Below, piece by piece: positions 11,041-22,765 of a DNA stretch of 64,000 nucleotides. The stretch covers positions 1,674,001-1,738,000 of the forward strand of contig NW_024037074.1 in assembly GCF_015706575.1 (NCBI RefSeq), written 5' to 3'. Both the position numbers and the translations under genes were made by a program. This DNA comes from Patiria miniata (Eukaryota; Echinodermata; Asteroidea; Valvatida; Asterinidae). Positions within the stretch are counted from its first letter, which is position 1. Each line of letters opens with the position of its first letter. The notes beneath the pieces were generated by a model. The model did no database searches. It had not been told where the DNA came from and saw only the letters and a program-made list of their open reading frames with translations.

Positions 11041-11177
11041 ACTACATGTAATCAATTCCCCCCCCCCCCCAGCATCCAAGGGTTTCTTACCCCCAGGTGG
11101 GGATTGTCACTTTCAGTGTCAAACCCTGGGGCACCATTGCCGACACAAAAGTAAAGTGAGTGATTTGTATTTGAAGT

Positions 11178-11438
11178 GATATGAAAAAGGCAAGAATCGT
11201 CCTGGAGAAAACGTGACCAAAATCCCCACATAATGGGCGGGGCAGTGTACGGTGAGGGGGAGGTGGAGAAGAAGGCGAACAATATGAGAAGTGAACAATA
11301 TGAGAAGTGAGGAGAACAATATGAGAAGTGAACAATATGAGAAGTGATATGAAAAGGCAAGAATCGTCCTGGAGAAAACGTGACCAAAATCCCCACATAA
11401 TGGGCGGGGCAGTGTACGGTGAGGGGGAGGCGGGGGAG
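11178..11438. repeat. Direct duplication around a short tandem array
   Basis: A unit of about 93 bp, starting GATATGAAAA(A)GGCAAGAATC and ending TGTACGGTGAGGGGGAGG, occurs twice about 168 bp apart (11178-11270 and 11346-11438), almost identical. Between the copies are four tandem units of GAACAATATGAGAAGTGA (11278-11348). Confidence 0.9.
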
Positions 11439-11600
11439 AAGGAGCACCTCAGTAAATCGTTATGTGTATCACCATGTGTATGTACCGGTATTATTAGGAT
11501 CACATACATGCACGTACATGCATGTTATATGCAGTACTCTTCATGCAACTCTCCACCTGGTCTTTTACTATGTACAATGTGTGCATTGCATTCTGGGCCA

Positions 11601-12118
11601 TTAAAGCTATAGTCCATCATTTGCAGCCATCCGAAAAAGTAACTGGCGTATTATTGATGAAAAACATACTTGGTTGAAAGATAGTAAGTGGAAAAAACTC
11701 CCTGTGAAATTAATCTTTCTGGCAAGCTATCATTTTGAAGTAAACAACGAAAGAAGGCTTTTCCAACGGTGTGTCTTAAGACGCACCGTAGGAAAATTTA
11801 AATTAGTAGTTCGTTTTTTATTAGGCGAAGCGCGCGCAAGCATTGGCACGACGCACAGGCGCGCACGGTTGCTATAATTCGTCGGATCAGTGCGCGACAT
11901 CGCGTATAGCGGCAATTCAAAACAATTCAAAACACGATTCAGCAACTTTTGATTTGAAATTGAGATCCTAGAATGCTGTTTTTCTCGGAATATACAGCTG
12001 AAGCTGAGCTGAAACTTCATCAGGTTAGTTGTTCAGTATCCTTCATTAGATTTCGAACACTTTTGTTGCTTCAAAGGAACAAAATGCACAAGTTACAAAT
12101 GATGGACTATATCTTTAA
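11601..12118. mobile_element. MITE family B, copy 1 (TTAA-type ends)
   Basis: TTAAAGCTATAGTCCATCAT at the left and ATGATGGACTATATCTTTAA at the right form terminal inverted repeats with TTAA at each edge. Other copies: 19886-20340 (reverse) and a decayed one at 28506-28970. Internal words include AAAACAGCATTCTAGGATCT-type sequence. Confidence 0.85.
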
Positions 12119-13039
12119 TGTTAGAGCCAATTTATATGTGTAGCAGTACTTGTACACAAAACATTGAAACAAAAAGGCTAAGACACTGTATTTTCAGGAT
12201 TTTTATTTATCAGGAAAATCCTACAGCTACCGGTGTACAGTCAAAATTGTGAAAGCATTAAATAGTTCCGATTACATGTGCATGCAAAAAAGACGACTTT
12301 TTCTCCCTGACATTTCATTAATTGAATCGCCAAACAGAGCTCCTGGCCCAAAGAATGTACATTAACCCACAGATACACCGAAAGTGGGGAGTGGGGGGGG
12401 GGGGGGGGTCACTACACTCTTTATGCTAACCACTACATGTACAATAGTGCCTGATTTCTGTTCAGGGTGGCATTTATGGGCCGTTAGTGGCGCTTAAGTT
12501 ACCGCTGAAAATAAATAACTGTAAAGGTCATGTACAAAATCTATTGTCGGTTGGTCTGGACTCCGTTTGGGCTAAAGTTTCACAGTCGGATAATACACTG
12601 TGTAATTCGATAGTTGCCATTTCTAAATGAATATGACAAATTCCATGTTAATTGTAATTTGGTCCGTCTGTTTGTTTATGTGTATGCCAAATCGGGCAGG
12701 AAAAATGAATTTTTTTGCCATTTAAATGTGCACAGTGGTTCATACTGAATTCATTCTTTGCACAAAATCATATAAATGCTATGTGCTTACATATAGGTCG
12801 ATCAATCGAGTAAAAAGTAAATCTTGTACAGGCTTTTTGAAAAAAATTAAGGAGGCAGGCACTCCCTCCCCCCCCCCCAAATGGCAATGTTTCCAAGATT
12901 GATTCTTCGATTTTCTCGAATCTTTTGCTGATACAAAATTGTTCCTCAAAGGTGTCATAACCCTTTCTATATAATTGTAGCTACAATTTTGTTGGAAACA
13001 AATTAAAAGACAATATCTTGTCAACATAATTTGCAAAAT
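12119..13039. other. PKC intron 2; homopolymer runs, no gene
   Basis: Contains a G run near 12386-12407, a C run near 12870-12879, and sequence related to the repeat at 46659-46983 (CGATTTTCTCGAATC region). No coding feature supported. Confidence 0.35.
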
Positions 13040-13570
13040 ATGTTGCCAAAATATGTTGCAAATGTATGATCTCCTTAAGTGTAAGAGCTACATCTTTAGA
13101 GAGTAGTCTGGCAATGTACTGTGGGTACATCAAGGAAGGGCGTAGAGGTTGACCATGTCGTCTTTTGGTTTTCTCAGCGCATGTCCAAGCCATTTAAGCT
13201 GCCGCTGGTACGTAAATGGTGATGGAGAGGGGCTGTTGGTCCTGTTATTTCATGCATTTCATCATTACTGATGTGGTCTCTCTGCCTGATCTTCAAAATG
13301 ATACGGAAGCAGTTTGTAGCAAAGCTATTGAGGTAAGCTTTGAGGTGTTCGGTCACTACCCACGATTCACAGGCATACAAGAGGATGACGAGGCATGAAG
13401 TTTGGAAGATCTTGAGCTTGAGGTCAAGATGAATTGTTTGTGATTTCCAGATTTGTTCAAGCTTTCAGAATGCTGCCCGGGGTAATGCTCTTCCACGACG
13501 TACATCTTATGTTCATCTTGGTCTAATGTACAAAGTCTAAAACAATCATGTTCATATAAATGGGTCATTC
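13040..13570 (-). pseudogene. Decayed non-LTR retrotransposon reverse transcriptase, C-terminal part
   Basis: On the minus strand, broken frames carry YACESWVVTEHLKAYLN, then RIILKIRQRDHISNDEM, then GHALRKP-like residues. This is the order seen near the C-terminus of endonuclease-reverse transcriptases of non-LTR elements (C-ESW-T, L-R-I-L-I, RD-I-N, LGH-R). Several frameshifts and stops are present, so it is a relic. The clade (RTE, CR1 or Jockey) cannot be set by eye. Confidence 0.6.
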
Positions 13571-13733
13571 TATAAATTTGGGGTCCACTTTCATCCTGTC
13601 CCTGTTACAGGGTACATCCAATATCTACGATGAGAGATTATGAATGGCAAACTGCCTACCCACAAATAAAAAAATTTTTCGAAGTCATTCTTAACTAGAG
13701 GTTGAAGGAACAACCACACGGTGTTGGGCCATG

Positions 13734-14740
13734 GATTACCGCAAACTTTGCCACACACATCAACAAAATATGCATGTTTTAATCCATGTTTGACTTTTCA
13801 ACATGCCGCCAGAGGGCGCTCTGACATTTGATGACGTCACCTGTAAAATTTGTGTACAGTGCTGCGTAGGCAGACACTCAAATCGTTGAAAGCAAGTTCG
13901 CATCTTCTGCCAATTTCAATTAATAAGGCATTTCTGGTTTTGACCGGAAGGAAGGGTCACGTGATTTTGCACTTAAAACCAAAAATGAAGACCCTGCAAT
14001 ATTTTATCGATTGTTATAAAAAAACAAAATCATATCTGTAGCAGTTGATTTTATATTGATTTTCAAAGATTAAATATGGAAATATTTATTTGCTTGTAAT
14101 ATGACACTTGATGACGTCATTGTGACGTCATTACCAGAAACCTCAAGAGCTATATTTACTGTGCTGTATACAGCCAAATCTTGATTATATCTATCACGGT
14201 ATATTTTCTAGAAATTTTTTAAGATTTAAAGGTCTTTTTATTGTAACTTCCGGTCTGATGACGTAATCAATTTGTTTTTTTCGCGCACAGGTGTTGTCTG
14301 CATTATGGTCATCATGTACATTAATTTTGAAGCGATTACCGCAAACTTCGCCACAGACATCAAGTGAAAATGCGTTTTTGACGTTTTTTAACCTATCGCT
14401 AGAGGGCGCTCCAACACTTCATGGCATCACCCATTATTTTTTTGGAAAGGTCAATCCAGGCAGACACTTAAATCGTTAAAAGCAAGTTCATATCTTTTTC
14501 CACTTTTAAATTATTAGGCACTTCCAGTTTCGACCGGATGGAAGAGCCACGTGATTTTACGTGCACAACATAAAATGAAGATCATGTATTACCATGTCGA
14601 TTCCCGCAAATTGCAGGTTCCGGTCTCTCACAGTTGATTTTATATGGAATTTCAAAGATTAAATTGATTAAACTTTCAAGTGACGTCACGTGACCCATGA
14701 TGACGTCATGATGACGTAATTGCAAAAAACCACATCTGCT
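13734..14740. repeat. Diverged direct duplication (about 600-bp unit)
   Basis: GATTACCGCAAACTTTGCCA at 13734 and GATTACCGCAAACTTCGCCA at 14332 start two units that then share AGAGGGCGCT, GGCAGACACT-AAATCGTT and AGCCACGTGATTTT in the same order. GTGTTGGGCC lies just before the first unit, and the inverse word GGCCCAACAC near 14895 may mark the outer end. Many TGACGTCA words occur here. Confidence 0.7.
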
Positions 14741-16626
14741 GTGGATTGGGCATTCATGTATTGACAAATGAAGTTCATATGTACATGTATGTTTCCATTT
14801 TTCCAAACAGTTCTGGAGAAGGATTTGCTGAGAATATGCTGAGAAGAACAAAAACAGTAAATTCTTACAAAACCAATAGGTGTTGGGCTCAAGGCCCAAC
14901 ACCTACCAGTAATAATTCTTGAATGGCAAATTAAATGTACAAAGTACAGTGTCACGGCCCATGGACAGGAAAAATGTCACACTTGACTTTGGACCCTACA
15001 TGTAAATTTACAGAAAGACCCATGTACATTTACATGTAAATTGTAATTGTGTTTGTTCACAAACAGTTTGCAAACAATCGAAGACATTTTGCAGCCACTT
15101 GGGTTTCAATTCAGCGAAAAAAAACCAAGAACAGGAAAAAATGTACCAGTAGTGTGCAAGCCAAAGGCCAAGGCCATGTACATTTACATACATGTACCAT
15201 ACATACCGGTATGTACACACATGTACGTTGTACCCACAGACAAATAACGCAAACATGTAGATCGTCAGTTGTGCGCGTAAAACTGTGATTTGGAACAGTA
15301 TGGGCATTACGTTTGTTGGCAGCATGTGTAACCGCGCAATGCGCGTTCAACGGGGTTAGTGTGTTTAATGTGCTTACATATTAAAACCTGCATTGTTTTT
15401 GTGTATTCATTTTTTTTTTTTTGAAAAAAAAAGGCTGTGCTCAAAATTTGCATGAAAATGTTTGGTACCGCATGATTTTGAATATATTTTGTATGTACGT
15501 GAACCAGATTTAGTATAAAATGGATTAACCGCACAGAATTTTATGACTGGAATTCTTCAACTGTGTGTAAATTCTCTGTACCGAGAGGTGAATCTGGCCA
15601 TAGTTTTGATTTTAGTTGGACGTCGTGCAGATCACGAAATGCTCATGTAGTTTTGAATATAATCATATCGGGCACTCTGTACCGTACGTCTATGTCACTA
15701 TGTCCTGCGGATGCATAGAAGTATGCAAATGTGAACACTTTATTGACATGCAGTTTTTACTGACGAAACACACAATGGTCCTCACCATGAATGCTGTACA
15801 TGTACATGTATGCTACATACAGTACAGTAAACATATGAGCTACCGGTACAAAATGTACGTATCATGTAGGCCAAGACTGTGCTGCATAATGCTGTACAGA
15901 TTGATCAATAAGCATACAAGGATTCAGCTTTGCCTGCAAATGAATTCTCCTGTTCATCCATGCATGTTTCATGTTGGTTGAAACCCTAAGGCGTGTACCG
16001 GTACATGAATGTGTGGCTTATTAAAATATTTAATAAATACATGCATTCACATGCCATCTCTGTGAAAACCAAAACATGTGCAGTCCACATTAGAAAGGCA
16101 AGATACCAATTTGTACAGCAGAGAAGATTTCACTGAAAAAAATGATACATGTACTTGTACATGTACACGCATTATATGCATGCAAACAGTAGAAATGACT
16201 CTACATTTCTGCACCTAATAAGGTTCAATCAACCTCAATAAATTGTTGCAGCGGACAGAGCGGACAGAGCGCCTTTCTTTTGGAATGTCAGTGCGATGAC
16301 AAGATTAGTGGACATTCAGACACCAAAAACCACAGATGAGTCATATGCCTGCGACTGCCCCTTCATAAAAAGGAACACAGATCACTAAGGGGTGTCCTGT
16401 GGTTGCCGCGCTGGCAGCCAATCATAGGCTCCCAATGTCTCCAGGGTTGCTTGACAGCCAACCAATCACAAGGGATGTTGTATGTGGCCAGTGCATACTA
16501 ATATGTCATGAACAACGTGAATGAATACTCACATGGGCCTACCGGTACATGATTTGGAGAACAGAATGTAAGCATGGGTGGGTACATGCGTGACAGCCTG
16601 GGACGTGCAGTGTACATGTACATGAT
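14741..16626. other. PKC intron 2; TACATGTA/TACCGGTA-rich, no gene
   Basis: A 35-base hairpin-like GGTGTTGGGCTCAAGGCCCA sits at 14879-14906. Elsewhere there are clusters of TACATGTA (14770-15240, 15795-15875, 16140-16170) and a short tandem GCGGACAGAGCGGACAGAGC at 16251-16270. No exon recognised. Confidence 0.4.
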
Positions 16627-17452
16627 GGGTCATTCCACCAGGTTGGGAAGCAGTGCATGTTACATCCATATATTTGGTTGTATTATTAAAAGTATCAATG
16701 CATTCTAAACAATTGCTCAACATAATATTTGTCTTAAGGTGTTTCAATACTTGAGAAAGTTTGAAATCATTTGAAAGTACAATGTACTTTGACAAAAATA
16801 TGAGCAAAAATGTATTAATTCGGATGTATAACATTGACACCGTGTCAATGTTACATCCAAATATTCTTTTTTGGCTATTTTTTACACGTATGTAAAATAT
16901 TACCCAAACTGACATTGCATATTTACAACTGGACACCTAAGCACCAACAAAAGCTTTTGTTTTGGTATAGTCAGGGTTCAAATATAGCAGAAAACAATAC
17001 CTCAAGTGTGGATGTAACGGTGTAAATATCACTCAATGGAAGTGTGACATTGGGTTTTACACCGTGTCAATGTTACATCCACACAACCAAGCTATCATTT
17101 CTGCTCCATTTGATACCTGACTACCGTAACAAAAGCTTTTCTTATTGTGTTGCATGTATAGTAAGAAGTACGCAAAGTGAATTTGGGTGATGTTTCGCAG
17201 AAATTTAAAAAAAAAAGGTACAAATGTCACATTTGGACGTAACACTGACACGGTGTCAATGTTACATCCAAAATGACATTTTTTGCTCATACATGTATTT
17301 TTGGCAAAATACATTGAAATCATTTCAAACTTTCTGCAGTCGTGAAACACCCAACAACAAATATTATGTAGAGCAATTGCTAGCAAGGCATTCATGCTTT
17401 TCTTAATATGGTCATATGTCACACATTGTTCCCCAACCCGGTGGAATGACCC
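16627..17452. mobile_element. MITE family C, copy 2 (complete)
   Basis: 826 bp from GGGTCATTCCACCAGGTTGG to CCCAACCCGGTGGAATGACC, both terminal inverted repeats intact at about 24 bp. It is highly similar to 1091-1888 throughout, so the pair is an easy control for family divergence. Confidence 0.92.
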
Positions 17453-17994
17453 ATATACCGGTATGTACATGTACATTCGCATGAAAATACAATGTGATGC
17501 ATCGTAAATGTAATTTTCAAATCCATGCAAAACTCTCCTACCAGAGTTCCTGCACCTTTAGGACAATAAAATTCCACGACATTTCCATAATTACCAAATT
17601 ATGAAAACTGTGACCAAACTTGCAAAATTCGAAATCAAAATGCTTGTATCAGCAAAATTGGTCACATTATGTCGAGTATAAAAATCAGACTTCTGATGCT
17701 AAATTACAAATACACAAAGTTTAACATTTAAAATAAATTGGTCCTCGCAAAATTCCATGACTTTTCCACAACTTTTGTCATTTTTACAAACTTCCACATG
17801 TGACTTTTCCACTGAGACCTGGAGGAAATTGAACATAAAATTCCACGACATTTTCAGTTTATTTTCCAGGCCATGGAAACCCTGTCCTAAGGTGACAAAA
17901 ATGAAAGTTATCCATGGACATGTACATTGTGTGTACCTAGGGCAAAATTATCACTGCATGTTTCTTATGAAGCTGAAATTTGATTATGAAGTGC
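17453..17994. repeat. Decayed repeat with AAATTCCACGACATTT motifs
   Basis: The phrase AAAATTCCACGACATTT recurs at about 17567, 17749 (variant) and 17838, and the stretch ends GGCCATGGAAACCCTGTCC. It looks like part of an old DNA transposon; ends are not clear. Confidence 0.45.
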
Positions 17995-18171
17995 ACTATC
18001 ACATCTTGGATATACTGTAATTTCATTGGTCTAGTCCAGTTTACATGTATAAAAGTGACCGTTTACGTAATATACACTGTTTGTACGTTGTACACTGCCT
18101 TGCATATTGCGCATGCATGAAGGGTCGTGTGTAGGGCCCACGCACCTCACAACAGAGAACTGCAACCTCTA

Positions 18172-18520
18172 TAGGCCTTTTTACACCAGACAAATCTTGG
18201 GGATGACGCAGGGTTGAAAACATGCGGCATTTCACACTTTTCTTTTCAACCCTGCGCCAACCATGCATCAACCCTGAAATTAATTTCACCCCGAAACTCA
18301 ACCCTAGTTTTCAAGACCAGGGTTGAGATTTAACCCAGGTTGAAACTCTCGCCAGGGTTTAACAGTAGTAACCTTGAAGCAAAATAAGCTCGATTTGCAC
18401 AAAACAAGTGTGAAACGATGCAGGGTTGAATGCGGCATTGAAAAATAACAATTTCAACCCGGGGTTCGCCCCGGGTTGAGTTCAACCCGGGTTGAGAGGC
18501 TCTAGTGTGAAAAGGCTTTA
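18172..18520. mobile_element. MITE family I
   Basis: Ends AGGCCTTTTTACACCAGAC and CTCTAGTGTGAAAAGGCTTT are imperfect inverted repeats. The interior is dominated by CAACCCTG and CAGGGTTGA words in both orientations and a CAACCCGGG palindromic patch near 18460-18495. Inserted within family P copy 3. Confidence 0.75.
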
Positions 18521-18590
18521 ATTAGGTATCATGTCTGGCAGGAAATCTTACAGTAATCATAACTTCATATGAGGTTACACTGCACTGATT

Positions 18591-19111
18591 TAAAGGGAAA
18601 ATACAACATTTGCAAACATCAAAAAATAAAACTACCAAATCATTTTGAAATACCTTGCTGGACTGTTAGTGAATGACAGTGTAAAGCATCCTGTAAAATC
18701 ATGGCAGCTGGTATACGGTCATTTTCAAGAAAAGTGGTAGTTTTGTATCAATTTCCAACGCTGGTGGGCCGACCAGCGTTGGAAAAAACTGGCTTTTTTT
18801 CAAATACTGGCCCCAATTGACCATCGCACTTGTTTGCAATCGGTTACACACCTATGAACGGGTACAAGCCAGCTAGACTGGTTCCCTGACCTTACAATTC
18901 CCCAATGTATGTAAAGTGCTCTGTTTCTTCTTATATGGAGTCAGGGAACCAGACTACAGGAAAATGATTGTTTTTCTTGGTTTTTATAGCATTTTCGAAC
19001 CCAAAACCTCAAAAAAGTCAGTGTAACTATATTTACTATATATTTCCAACCCCCCAATTCCATCCATTTCTGAAAATTACAGCAAAAGCAAATGCTGTAT
19101 ATTCCCTTTAA
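18591..19111. mobile_element. MITE family A, copy 1
   Basis: TTAAAGGGAAAATACAACAT at the left and GCTGTATATTCCCTTTAA at the right. The central palindrome at 18755-18782 (CCAACGCTGGTGGGCCGACC then AGCGTTGG) has one mismatch. Inserted within family P copy 3. Confidence 0.88.
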
Positions 19112-19362
19112 TTCATTTCTTGAACAGTGAGTTAAAATCCTGTATCTATTTACTTTACTGGCACGAAATACTGTTTTGTAGGCTAACAAAACAATTGTTG
19201 ACTGCTGTGATGTGGGATACCGGTATGTCATTTTTAACCTCCTCGGGGATCATATCGGTACCTGTAGCAGCCTGGTCTTGCCTCGGGTGCTACCGGCAGG
19301 GGGCCTACATGCCCCTTTAGTGTTAAAAACGCCATCCCACATCACAGCAGTCAACAATTGTT

Positions 19363-19884
19363 AAAGGGAAGATACAACACTTGCAAACATCAAGAAACGA
19401 AATGATCAAATTATAACAAAATATCTTACTGGACTGTTAGTGAATGACCGTTTAAAGCAAACTGTAAAACTGTGCCTTCTTGTGTGCTGACATTTTCAAG
19501 AAAACTTGTGTTTTTCCAACGCTGGTCGGCCGACCATCGTTGGAGAAAACTGGTTTATTTTTCAAAAACTGCTCCTATTTTTTTTATCTTTAGTCATTCT
19601 GCATTAACTTTGCAATTGATTACACATCTGTGAAGGGGTACAAGCCTGCTAGACTGATTCTCTCACCTTACAATTCCCAATGTCTATAAATTGCAACGTC
19701 TCGTCTTAAGTAGGGTCAGAGAACCAGACTACAAGAATATGGTTGGTTTTCTTGGATTTTCCAGCATCTCCGAACTCAAAACGTGAGACAAGCTAGTTTA
19801 ACAATATTTTCTATAGCACACTAATCCTCCAAATTCATTTATTTTTGAAAATTGCAGCAAAAGCAAATGTTGTATTCCCTTTAA
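19363..19884. mobile_element. MITE family A, copy 2
   Basis: Left end TTAAAGGGAAGATACAACAC, right end GTATTCCCTTTAA. The central palindrome around 19516-19543 has one arm mutated (CCATCGTTGG). It lies directly between the end of family P copy 3 and family B copy 2. Confidence 0.88.
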
Positions 19885-19885
19885 A

Positions 19886-20340
19886 TTAAAGACATCATTT
19901 GTAATTTGTGCATTTTGTTTGTTTGAAGCAACAAAAGTGTTCAAAATCTAATGAAGGATACTGAACAACTAACCTGATGAAGTTTTAGCTCAGCTTCAGC
20001 TGTATATTCCGAGAAAAACAGCATTCTAGGATCTCAATTTCAAATCAAAAGTTGCTGAATCATGTTTTCAATTGTTTTGAATTGCATCTACATGTATACG
20101 CGATGTCGCGCACTGATCCGACGAATTATAGCAACGGCGCGAGCCGTTGCTATAATTCGTCTTAAGACGCATCGTTGGAAAGGAATTCTTTCGTTGATTA
20201 CTTCAAAATGATAGCTTGCCAGAAAGATTAATTTCACAGGGAGTTTAGTCCATTTACTATCTTTCAACCAAGTATGTTTTTCAACAATAATACGCCAGTT
20301 ACTTTTTCGGATGGCTGCAAATGATGGACTATAGCTTTAA
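19886..20340. mobile_element. MITE family B, copy 2 (reverse)
   Basis: TTAAAGACATCATTTG to CAAATGATGGACTATAGCTT with TTAA at the edge; the inverse of 11601-12118. Contains an extra GCAACGGCGCGAGCCGTTGC hairpin near 20132-20151. Confidence 0.85.
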
Positions 20341-21825
20341 TAACATAATGTAACAGTAACGTGATAATCTTGAATTTTCTGGAATGCAGCCATGTGCCTA
20401 AGCTGTGAAATCATTGAAATCTAGTAACTTTTACATAGTGACATGACCAATTTTACAAGCAGGAAACATTGAATGGCCTACATTGTCATTCCGTAAAACA
20501 CAGAGTAAAAAAAAAAAAAAAAGTATCGGTGATGTCATTTGGAATTAAAGTTTACTCTCAGAACACAATCATTGTATCTGATATTTTGTAGCAACACTGA
20601 GGTGGTTTTCTTGTGTAGGATGATGGATTTTATGTTGGATCGTTAAACTTTTGGAAAAGTAAAAAATCAGACCAAAATGAGTCGTGACAGATTTGTCACA
20701 CTTTCTGCAGTGTTTTTTCAATTTTCAATGCCATGCATGTACATTTTTTCCCCATGAAATCAAAAGTAAAATTTGGCTGGACTGTCAATATCCCATCAAC
20801 TGTGAAATATTCTTATCTGGTTATTAATGCCATGTGTGGAAAGAAACGAAACCTAAAGTCTACGTGTACGTAAATCATTAATTCTTTTATTTTATATGAC
20901 CTCAACAAAATAAACCTTAACGTTAAATACATGTAAACCTAAACGTTAAATATCAAAAATACATGTATGTATATGTACACCGAGAATTTAGATAGAGAAA
21001 CATTTCATTCAGGAAGAAATTATTGCCAAAAATTATGCAAACTTTGATTTCAGAAAAAATGTCTAAAAGAATCATACGCCTGCCCTTTACATGTACCGGT
21101 ACTTGTACATGTACGGATAATGCGTAAAAAAACCCACATACCGTACATGTACATTTTGGCCTACATGTACATGTACATGAACCCCGTATACCAGTACAGC
21201 ACAGTTTATCCAACAGCATCGCACCAGACACAGCTGTACATGTACATCATGTACATGTTTACTGGTGACGGCCATGTCACTGCGTGGGAGATGTACCGGT
21301 ACTGGTACACTACCGTACGTACATGTACAGTACGTACATGTACTTGTACGGTACAGTGCGACCTGTCTGTGTACGGCCTACACATCTTTACACTAGCCAC
21401 ATGTGCCTTGCATAGGAAATAAGTGGTCGGACTGGGAGTAATAGAATTACAGACTGCACTGTGTCTTGATTGTACATTTCAAGATATATGCACCGCCTTA
21501 ATCTGTCAGTAAATATTCCATGGTAGTAGTGGGGTATACGTGTACATACATCATACAGTAGTAATAGTACAAACTTGTATTCGACCAGAGAATGGTGCAT
21601 AATATACACTGGTCGGTACATTGTACTGCACATGTATATTCTCACGAGCGTTACAACTGCTTCATCAAAAGAAAAAACATCATGTGGACTGACAATGCAA
21701 GATGCATAAAATATGAACACATTACAAGTACATGTGTGCACACATACAAATGTACAGTATGTTAAATTATGGCGCTGTGTAGGGCTACGTGTACATGTAA
21801 AGTACGCACTCCATGGACAAGGCAG
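20341..21825. repeat. PKC intron 2 with a dense TACATGTA/TACCGGTA/GTACGTAC cluster
   Basis: 20341-21070 shows no bounded feature apart from short A runs. 21078-21370 is packed with TACATGTA, TACCGGTA, TACGTACATGTAC and related palindromes, many overlapping. No gene seen. Confidence 0.6.
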
Positions 21826-22516
21826 GGGCAATTTCATGAGTATGTGGATGTGGCTGAAAAATGGAAAATTTATGAAATCTTCAAAACTGCAAGCATTAAA
21901 AGTTCCCCAAATGTGGTTAGGGAACAAGACCTTTCGTTTGAGTGATGTGGCAGTGGGATGGAATATGGTTAAGTGTACATTTGTCTCCAAAAAATTTTTT
22001 GGATAAAAAAAAATTACCGATTTTAGGTCATCATTTTTGCACCTTGTTACCTGCAAAATGCTAGTGTAAGTGTGAGTTTCGATTCAAAAAATTTAAAGCA
22101 GAGAGAAAGGTTAATATTTATGTGGAAATACATGAAGTGGGTTTTTAAAAAAAATTAATTGATAGTTTCTTACATGTTTAACTTGTACCAAAAATGGACT
22201 GGACAAACTGTAACGTGAGTTACCGCAACGTGAGAAACCGTAACATGAGATACCGAAATGTATCCCTCAAGAGATTTTCCGACTGGCTATTGTTTAATAA
22301 TTGAAATGGTAGCACATCACTTACACCAATGATGTACATGTAAGGGCACTAAAAAAAAATTTCTATCAGTGCACAGTGTGAGGAAACTTTCAAATGCGGG
22401 GTACATATTTAAATTTCTGCCATGTCTTGATGCCATGCTGTGACTTTGTAGAATAACAGCACAGAATTGATAGAAGACACCCTTTACATGTAACGTGAGT
22501 TACCACGAAATTGCCC
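21826..22516. mobile_element. MITE family N, long member
   Basis: GGGGCAATTTCATG at the left and CACGAAATTGCCC at the right are inverted repeats. Inside are three successive CGTGAGTTACCG-type units at 22212-22252 and another near 22494. The left half matches 34882-35060. An open 222-codon minus-strand frame here has no recognisable family and I treat it as chance. Confidence 0.65.
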
Positions 22517-22529
22517 AGCTATTTTTTTC

Positions 22530-22765
22530 TTTGAAATAGAATTTTGGGAAAGATTTCCATATACGAAGTTCACTAATTTACCTCTGTATTTACTAACAAG
22601 CCCCCAGATAGCAATTTCATGTCATCAAAGTCAATTTGAAGCAGTGAGAAAATACAAGCATTTTCTTAGAAAACACTTAGCATTTTTCAGTCCAATAGGG
22701 TTTGTACACAGGGTGTTGAGTGAACTTCGTATATGGAAATCTTTCCGAATTTCATTTAAAAAAAA
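22530..22765. mobile_element. MITE family M, copy 1
   Basis: GGGAAAGATTTCCATATACG ... CGTATATGGAAATCTTTCC: inverted ends with matching GAACTTCG/CGAAGTTC words. A related, more decayed copy is at 57935-58190. Confidence 0.75.

Larger units (their letters stand above)
17995..19366. mobile_element. Family P element, copy 3, carrying two nested MITEs
   Basis: Starts at ATACTGTAATTTCATTGGTC and ends in a hairpin of GACTGCTGTGATGTGGGATA and its inverse (19200-19360). It is interrupted by family I (18172-18520) and family A (18591-19111). Removing both by eye leaves the same order of words as copy 1 at 4724-5752. Confidence 0.7.

Noticed and set aside
11052..11509. Overlapping minus-strand frames of 131 and 140 codons
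   Set aside because: They translate the duplicated 93-bp unit and the 18-bp array; length comes from the repeat, not from coding constraint.
18755..18782. Repeated hairpins read as a CRISPR array
   Set aside because: The hairpins belong to separate 520-bp MITEs kilobases apart; there are no regular spacers and the genome is eukaryotic.
21388..22056. Open frame of 222 codons on the minus strand
   Set aside because: It crosses a MITE and a TACATGTA-rich stretch, has no recognisable domain and has low-complexity, Cys/Thr-rich composition typical of chance translation of these words.
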